Assembly (NCBI RefSeq): GCF_003473485.1
Contig: NC_053045.1
Coordinates: forward strand, 58,384,494-58,448,493
Direction: 5' to 3'
DNA length: 64,000 bases
From: Medicago truncatula
Lineage: Eukaryota; Streptophyta; Magnoliopsida; Fabales; Fabaceae
Part shown: one piece after another, positions 59,301 to 64,000 of the stretch
Layout of the letters: the number at the start of each line of letters is the position of its first letter
Position numbering within the stretch: position 1 is the stretch's first letter
The notes under the pieces: model-generated
Databases searched by the model: none
What the model was told of the DNA's origin: nothing
Seen by the model: the letters and a program-made list of their open reading frames with translations, nothing else
Position numbers and translations under genes: made by a program

Positions 59301-61401
59301 TAAATCAATAGGTCCTGGACAAAGTGTTCAATTTCAGCGCAGAACAAAATCGGAGATATTATCAAATATATGTGAATTACTATGCTTTTGTGTCCTCCAT
59401 CACCCATACAGGATAAAGTAATGCCTTCTTACTCTGCATAAATCAGATTGAACTCTATGCTGGTAATCATGAAAATTTTGCTTATGGACCACTCCTTGCT
59501 GTTTTTAGGTGCAATTTTCTTCTCAATGATGCAATTGAAAATGTTCTGCTATTGACACGGAGAGCAGAAAGATACTTAGTAGTTTGTGCTGTCCGGTTTG
59601 TTCGAACTGTTCTCTCCCGCAATGTAAGTTTTAACATTCACGCACTATTTTTTGTAATGAAATTTGGGAAAATTGTCAATTGGTTGAAGAAAAAGATGTT
59701 ACTATTTTAAGGGTCTCAGTTTTGTCAATAGCAGCTTCACTGACAACGTAGTGTCGTGTGGTAATGTAGGGAGTCCCCACTATCATGAAATACTTAAAAT
59801 ATTTGATACAATTTACAATTCTCAATTTGAAAAATTGCTTCTTAATTCGAAATTTTGAATAGTTATTTGATATCTTTACGGTTCAGTTATAATTTATAAA
59901 TTATAATTTTTCACCTTAGATTTTCGTAAGTTTTTTTTTTTTTTAAACCATTAGAGCTATATTCTGTCTGTTGCAATTTTTTTTCATCTTGAGAACAAAT
60001 AATTTTTTGAAGAACCAAATTAAATGTTATTTGTTATATCAGCAGAGTTCGATTGTCTACTTTACATCTACTACATCTGACAATTTCAAGTTTTAACCTG
60101 CAGGATGAGCATATGATAAATTATTTCGTTAGGAATAACATTCTCAAACCAATTATAGACGCCTTTGTTGCTAATGGCAATCGCTATAATCTTCTCAATT
60201 CTGCTGTTCTGGAACTTTTTGAGTATATTCGGAAGGTATTGAACTTCGATGAGCATTCATTTGGATCTTAAATTCCCCAACTAAAAGAACGTTAACTGAC
60301 AATTTTGTATTGTGCAGGAGAATAACCTGAAATTATTGCTAAAACACCTAGTTGATTCTTTTTGGGATCAACTGGTAAAGTTTGAGCATTTGGTTTCAAT
60401 TCGCTCGCTGAAAGTAAAATATGAGCAGGTAATTTTTTGTTTTCCTCCATGATTTCTGGGCATCATCACATATGTTTAAATTTAAATGCTTGCTTGCAGT
60501 GTGTGGATAATGGTGGGAACAACGCTGGTGCGGTAATGGACCTTAGAAGAAGAATTGATGAGCGTGCTGTAGAGAGAGAAGAAGAAGAACGTTACTTTAA
60601 TGAGGACAGGTACATATCTTCTTTCTTAACTACTGTAAGAATTTTTATTGTTTTATGTAATTGTTGTGGAGTCTGAACTTGGGAAAATTTGATCAGTGAT
60701 GAGGAGGATGCAGCATCTCCATCTGTTTCACGTGATCATAAAGGTCATCAACAACCTATTGTTTCCAATGGAGTTACTTCAAACCATCCGCAGCCAAGGT
60801 AGACTTGTCTATTTTATTTGTTCATTTTTCCAAAGTCCATATGCGATAAAATGTGTTCATCTTGATTTTCAGTCGAACGTCACTGGTTGACTATGAAGAT
60901 GATGAGGATGATGAAGATTATAAACCACCACCAAGAAAGCAGAAAGAAGCATCAGAGGAAGATGAAGGGATAATGGAGTCTCTCAGGCTGAAAAGAAAAC
61001 TTCCTTCACAGGACAGAGAGCCCGAACTTGTGAAGAAGCAGAAGTTAACAAAGAATTCAAAATCTAAAGATAGTGTCTTTGCTGCCTTGTGTTCAACCTT
61101 GAGCCAAGCTGTGCTACCTAATAAGAAGTCTGCAATCAATATTCATACGGGTGCTCGAAGAGTTGAAGGGAGGGTGAGTTCTAGTGAAGACAATCAGGAA
61201 GACAGACAAAATGTTTCTAGAAGTGGCTCTGATAATAGCAACACAGGGGCTGAGGATAACCATGTAGAGAAAGATACTTCAGCCTCTAGAAGCATTTCTG
61301 ATTGTTTGCATGCAAAATCAGATAACATACAATTGGGGGGCGAGGAACGTCCACTGGTCCCCCCTAAATCCTCGCCAGAGATGGCAGTAAATGGATCATA
61401 G
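44378..61401 (+). CDS. PP4R3A: Protein phosphatase 4 regulatory subunit 3 (SMEK/PP4R3)
   Basis: Scaffold subunit that targets the PP4 catalytic subunit; in Arabidopsis the SMEK1-PP4 complex dephosphorylates HYL1 in microRNA processing. Twenty-four exons join in frame to 881 aa: 44378-44422, 47810-47890, 49730-49829, 49961-50045, 50140-50189, 50449-50528, 53115-53174, 53937-54036, 54125-54202, 54467-54534, 54635-54703, 54780-54857, 54955-55050, 56901-56971, 57524-57601, 57710-57803, 58584-58682, 59203-59417, 59509-59623, 60104-60235, 60318-60428, 60500-60609, 60697-60798 and 60873-61401. Features are an EVH1/PH-like N-domain (about 16-110, [20 protein letters not shown]), the SMK-1 domain (about 165-360), helical ARM-like repeats to about 640, and an acidic/basic C-tail ([19 protein letters not shown]). 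Intron 1 uses a GC donor (CAG|GCAAGT, 44423); the others are GT-AG. Introns hold several TEs. No frame defect was seen. Confidence 0.96.
44394..45076 (+). repeat. 683-bp tandem duplication in PP4R3, unit 1 (contains the end of exon 1)
   Basis: The unit starts AATCTCAAACCAACGCTAGT, inside exon 1, includes the GC donor at 44423, and ends in a T-rich run. Unit 2 follows directly at 45077. Confidence 0.93.
45077..45770 (+). repeat. 683-bp tandem duplication in PP4R3, unit 2 (pseudo-exon 1 end)
   Basis: It repeats unit 1 with a few percent of substitutions and small indels. It carries the last 29 bases of exon 1 unchanged (AATCTCAAACCAACGCTAGT through ATGCAG) and the same GCAAGT donor at 45106. 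Confidence 0.93.
46025..46160 (+). repeat. Dispersed repeat in PP4R3 intron 1 (CAAGTCCCACATCGG type)
   Basis: It contains CCCAAGTCCCACATCGGATA, CTCCTCACCTTATGAACCAG and TTTTGTAAGGATGAG. A related copy in the opposite orientation lies at about 46985-47125. This looks like a common legume LTR- or TRIM-type repeat, but the ends are not defined. Confidence 0.5.
46835..47125 (-). repeat. Inverted relative of the 46025 repeat, with an internal 80-bp duplication
   Basis: The minus strand reads ACCAAGTCCCACATAG, CCTCACCTTACAAGCCAGCT and TTGTAAGGATGAGTTAAGC. Upstream on the plus strand, CCATCACTAT...GGTGGTCC/GGGTGACC...GATA(A/G)GCTTTGAT occurs twice about 80 bp apart. Confidence 0.5.
48163..48464. 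mobile_element. MITE in PP4R3 intron 2, 284 bp, 9-bp TSD ATTTTAAAA
   Basis: The body spans 48172-48455. The TIR GGGTTAATTAAATTTTTAGT pairs with ACTAAAAACTTAATTAACCC. The interior is a series of TAGTCCCTACAAA / TTTGTAGGGACTA inverted blocks, so the whole element can fold. The 9-bp repeat lies at 48163-48171 and 48456-48464. Confidence 0.9.
48693..49081. mobile_element. MITE in PP4R3 intron 2, CTATGAAGCAC ends
   Basis: CTATGAAGCAC at the left and GTGCTTCATAG at the right are inverted, with GTGTCCGGTGTTG and GTGTCGGCGTCC inside. It is a longer relative of the 170-bp MITE in SAR1. No TSD could be confirmed. Confidence 0.65.
49330..49580. repeat. Possible LTR-like fragment with a 38-bp tandem repeat
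   Basis: The TCACTTGGTTACAATAGAGG and CTTATATATAGGCAAGAGGC phrases resemble a retroelement LTR with a TATA region. ATAACAGCTGTGAAAAGCTA occurs at 49481 and 49519 (period about 38 bp). The ends are undefined. Confidence 0.4.
51288..52331. mobile_element. hAT-like non-autonomous element in PP4R3 intron 6, 8-bp TSD ATATATAG
   Basis: The element spans 51296-52323 (1028 bp). Ends CTCTGTTGTCAATAGCGTCC and, complemented, CTCTGTTGTCAAAGCGGAAA are inverted. The subterminal 150 bp at the left and 90 bp at the right are strikingly GC-rich (CGGCGCTATCGCGGCC; CCCGCGTCGCGCCGCGG), while the middle is AT-rich. The 8-bp repeats lie at 51288-51295 and 52324-52331. The 125-codon frame at 51301-51678 lies inside it and shows no transposase motif. 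Confidence 0.87.
56256..56548. mobile_element. Stowaway-like MITE in PP4R3 intron 13, TA target
   Basis: The left end TACTCCCTCAGTTTCAAAAC and the right end TTTTGAAACAGAGGGAATA give the Stowaway TIR pattern with TA on both sides (56256-56257 and 56547-56548). AAAGTGACATTCATTTTGAA is repeated at the right (56480 and 56518). Confidence 0.65.
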
Positions 61402-63200
61402 GTTTCTACACTCATACAGGAAGGCAGATTGTTTGTTCTGTTTGACGCATAAATTTCCTGGTGGCTGAGCGGTTGCTGACTAGTGACTATCAAAGAAGCA
61501 TGCTTTTTAAGACAAGAATTTTGCCTAGAAGGGTGTGAATTCTGGTTATTCATTGCATTGAAGGCACTTGGTGTGGAGGTAGTACTGTACAGTGCCATCG
61601 AGTTGGGAGAATATTAATACAGAAAAGTGGTTGTTGCTTTCACATAACTTTTCTGAGCAATAGTTCTGTAATTTTCTCGTCTCCAAATTTTACCTCTTCC
61701 AGCTCATTTATTTACTTTTATTGTTTTTGCCGGAGGACAAAATGTGTGGATGAGAGGGTGATATTTTTTGTCATTATTCCTCTTTTCAGTTATCTGAACT
61801 TAATGATAGAGGGCGCCAATATTTTGCCCTTCACAAGTTTTTCTTATATTTTCTTGTCTCTCCCCCCTTTTTTTTGTCAGTGGATGTTGGTAGATATGGA
61901 TATATGTGCAGTGTGTTTCTAGGGCCATTTTTTCACGAATGTACTTGTGAATCATCATCCATTGTAAATCTGTATGAAACTGTTGCGTATGCATTGTTCT
62001 CGTCTTGCAGGCTCTTTCACATCGTAATTGGATTACATTTGGCTTTATTGCGTTAGTCTTATTATGGGTTTACTGTGTGGATTATGATCGTGCTTGGAAT
62101 AATTTTTGTAGTCAACGCCAAGTGACATTAAGAGCTTAACGAGCTAATTGTTCGAATCTCCTAATTTCAGGAACTATCTCAAAATTGTAGTACTGAGTTG
62201 TAGTCCACTGTGATCGATATATTTGGTGTATTCTTTGGTCAAAATAGCTTGTATTTCCTCTGTGGTTGAGCTAAACCCTAGTTAGTCAAAAATACACACG
62301 AAGTTTTTAGTAGCATCAACTTGCAAATCTTGTGGTGGAATACATATCAAATATGCACCAGGGAATTCGATCTTAACCACAACATATCAAATATAAGATT
62401 GACTACGGTTGAGTTCAGTAAAAGTAACAATTATTTTTTTAATTTACTTTTTGAAGGGACTCTAATTTAAATATTAAATTTTATTCTATCACATTCATTT
62501 ACATTAAAAAAATCCAAACGCCAATACGTCATAGTAAGGTTATTTTAAACAAAATTTTGAATCGAATGTGATAGAATAAAATTTATATAGGCATAATCAT
62601 GACGTATTTCAAACGTAGGCATAATCATGCAATATAATACCCACATTACGTTTGTTAAGTATGGTTTGAATTGAGTCAAAAAAAAATAGAGTACGGTTTT
62701 GAATTTGAATCTTGTTGATAAAAAAAATGTGGTTGGGAGGTGAAATTCTACGAAAGGGAGTCCGTTAAATTTCTTTGCATAAAAAACATAACCAATACAA
62801 AATAAACTATCTTTATTTTCAAGATAGATACGAGAAAAAAGTTTGCAAGGCCAAAATAAAATGTTAAACCTGATAATTTGAAATAATTTTTTGCCTTGAC
62901 TCTTTGAAAAAAAATAATTTAAACCTGTAAGATATATCATCGTCATTGTTTTATGCATTGAGGAGGAGTCACATGATCACACTTTCATGAAAACGTGATA
63001 GTCTTGTTAGCACGATTATTTTTAGAGTACCATTAGATTTTGTATACTTTACAATATGTCTAATTTTTCAAGGATTTGCATAAAAAACTTATTTGAGTAT
63101 TAAATCTCAAAATCCGTTCGATTTGGATCGTGGGTGGAAGAAGAATTGGTCGTAAGTTTCAACAAAGTAGTACTTACTAACACAGTTAAGTGTGGATACA
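61402..63200. other. PP4R3 3' UTR and intergenic DNA
   Basis: The first 600-700 bases are probably 3' UTR. After that I see AT-rich DNA without a gene. The open frame 62545-62958 (minus) is not supported by any motif. Confidence 0.4.
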
Positions 63201-63248
63201 ATTACATGGGTTGCCACAAACTTCGTACCCACGTTGTCTAGGAACATC

Positions 63249-63273
63249 CACGTGTGTGTCAATGTAACACGTG
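63249..63273. promoter_or_regulatory. Two G-box/ABRE cores upstream of the OEP16-2-like gene
   Basis: CACGTG occurs at 63249-63254 (CCACGTGTG) and again at 63268-63273, inside the palindrome AACACGTGTT. The spacing is 19 bp and the distance to the ATG about 165-190 bp. Paired ACGT cores of this kind are known ABA-response elements bound by bZIP factors such as ABI5. Confidence 0.65.
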
Positions 63274-63437
63274 TTCTTCAAAGCCACTACTCCTTCAATA
63301 TCTTATGTCGGTTATTTTCTTCATGTAATTTAATTGCAACTCCTTTTTTGTTATTATTATTATTTCTCTCTCATCCAGAGCAAATTAGAAAGGATAATTG
63401 TTGTGTAGTTACATAGAAATCAATCAAGATTAAGAAG

Positions 63438-63892
63438 ATGAATAGCAACAGTAATTTGGAGACTCGTACTCTTCTTGATGAACTTAGTGACTTTAATAAA
63501 GGGGGACTTTTCGACTTTGGTCACCCTCTTGTTAACCGCATTGCTGAGAGTTTTGTTAAAGCTGCTGGGGTACGTTCGTGAATTTAATAATTTCATTTGT
63601 GTGCACCATTGTAATACATTGTCGTGCAAAGACTTTACGTTGTGTATATAAATTAAATCTAAATTATTTTTACAAATGCAATCTAACCACAACGCATATT
63701 GCATATTTATAACTGCAGATATTGTTTTATCATGTTGATATGCAGTTATTATATATTTATTATGTTTCATTATCATTTTATATTAAATCTCTAATTTTTC
63801 GAAGTTTTGAGTTGATCATGTATTCCTTGATTTCTTCCAGATAGGAGCAGTTCAAGCTGTGTCCCGTGAAGCCTATTTCACGGTTATTGAAG
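63438..63892 (+). CDS. OEP16-2: Outer envelope pore protein 16-2 (OEP16-S)-like, 5' part only
   Basis: Tim17/22/23-superfamily protein of the plastid outer envelope, implicated in amino acid or amine transport. Exon 1 (63438-63569, 44 codons) encodes MNSNSNLETRTLLDEL, then the conserved GLFDFGHPLVNRIAESFVKA. Exon 2 (63841-63892) encodes IGAVQAVSREAYFTVIEG and ends at a GTGCAC donor. The order HPL-NRIA-SFVKAAG, then GA-QAVSREAYFTV, is that of the seed-type OEP16-2 paralogue. The rest lies outside the window. The ATG is the first in frame with the motif and follows an AAGAAG context. G-box elements upstream fit the ABA and seed expression known for this paralogue. Confidence 0.85.
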
Positions 63893-64000
63893 GTGCACTG
63901 CAATACAATTCCCCCTTGGGCCTTAACACTTCTTTTCTCACTTTTATGTGTGTATTATATTGATATTGATATTGATATTGATATGGCAACCCACATTTAG

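Noticed and set aside
62545..62958. 137-codon ORF on the minus strand in the intergenic region
   Set aside because: It has low-complexity, AT-driven composition, no domain, and no splice partners or promoter that I could see.

Overview
The window is nuclear DNA of a dicot plant, most likely a legume of the Medicago type. That reading rests on AT-rich introns with plant splice sites, plant-only gene families, the type of LINE, SINE and MITE present, and a plant-mobile-domain (PMD) element. The species is an inference. Nothing prokaryotic, viral or CRISPR-like was seen.

Six host genes, one of them duplicated, can be assembled exon by exon: a CAMTA5/6-type calmodulin-binding transcription activator (4228-11250, +, 13 coding exons, 924 codons); a SAR1 small GTPase (18428-19979, -, 3 exons, 193 aa); two copies of cytosolic ribosomal protein eL29 (23087-23385 and 27434-27713, +, 61 aa each); plastidial dihydrolipoyl dehydrogenase (about 31266/31373-38316, -, 15 or 16 exons); protein phosphatase 4 regulatory subunit 3, SMEK/PP4R3 (44378-61401, +, 24 exons, 881 aa); and the first two exons of an OEP16-2/OEP16-S-like plastid outer-envelope protein (from 63438, +, runs off the window). 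These are unrelated housekeeping, signalling and plastid functions; there is no operon or biosynthetic cluster.

The space between and inside the genes is full of transposable elements, many with clean target-site duplications (TSDs). 1-4 kb: a decayed LINE endonuclease region, a repeat rich in near-palindromes and a SINE. 11.3-13.4 kb: a MITE, a SINE and a LINE-type RNase H fragment. 13460-17703: a complete 4244-bp Mutator-like element with 119-bp terminal inverted repeats (TIRs) and a perfect 9-bp TSD; its only gene is a PMD gene broken by two TAG stops. 20481-21754: a long-TIR element. 22.9-28.9 kb: a tandem segmental duplication carrying the two eL29 genes, with LINE 3' ends in opposite orientation between them. 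39.6-42.5 kb: nested TIR elements and a 290-bp direct duplication. Introns of SAR1, LPD and PP4R3 each contain MITEs.

The most unusual points are the PMD-bearing MULE with its self-palindromic TIRs, the tandem duplication of the end of PP4R3 exon 1 together with its GC-type splice donor, a GC-rich hAT-like element inside a PP4R3 intron, and the number of independent 9-bp TSDs. I did not find evidence for a new multi-gene system.
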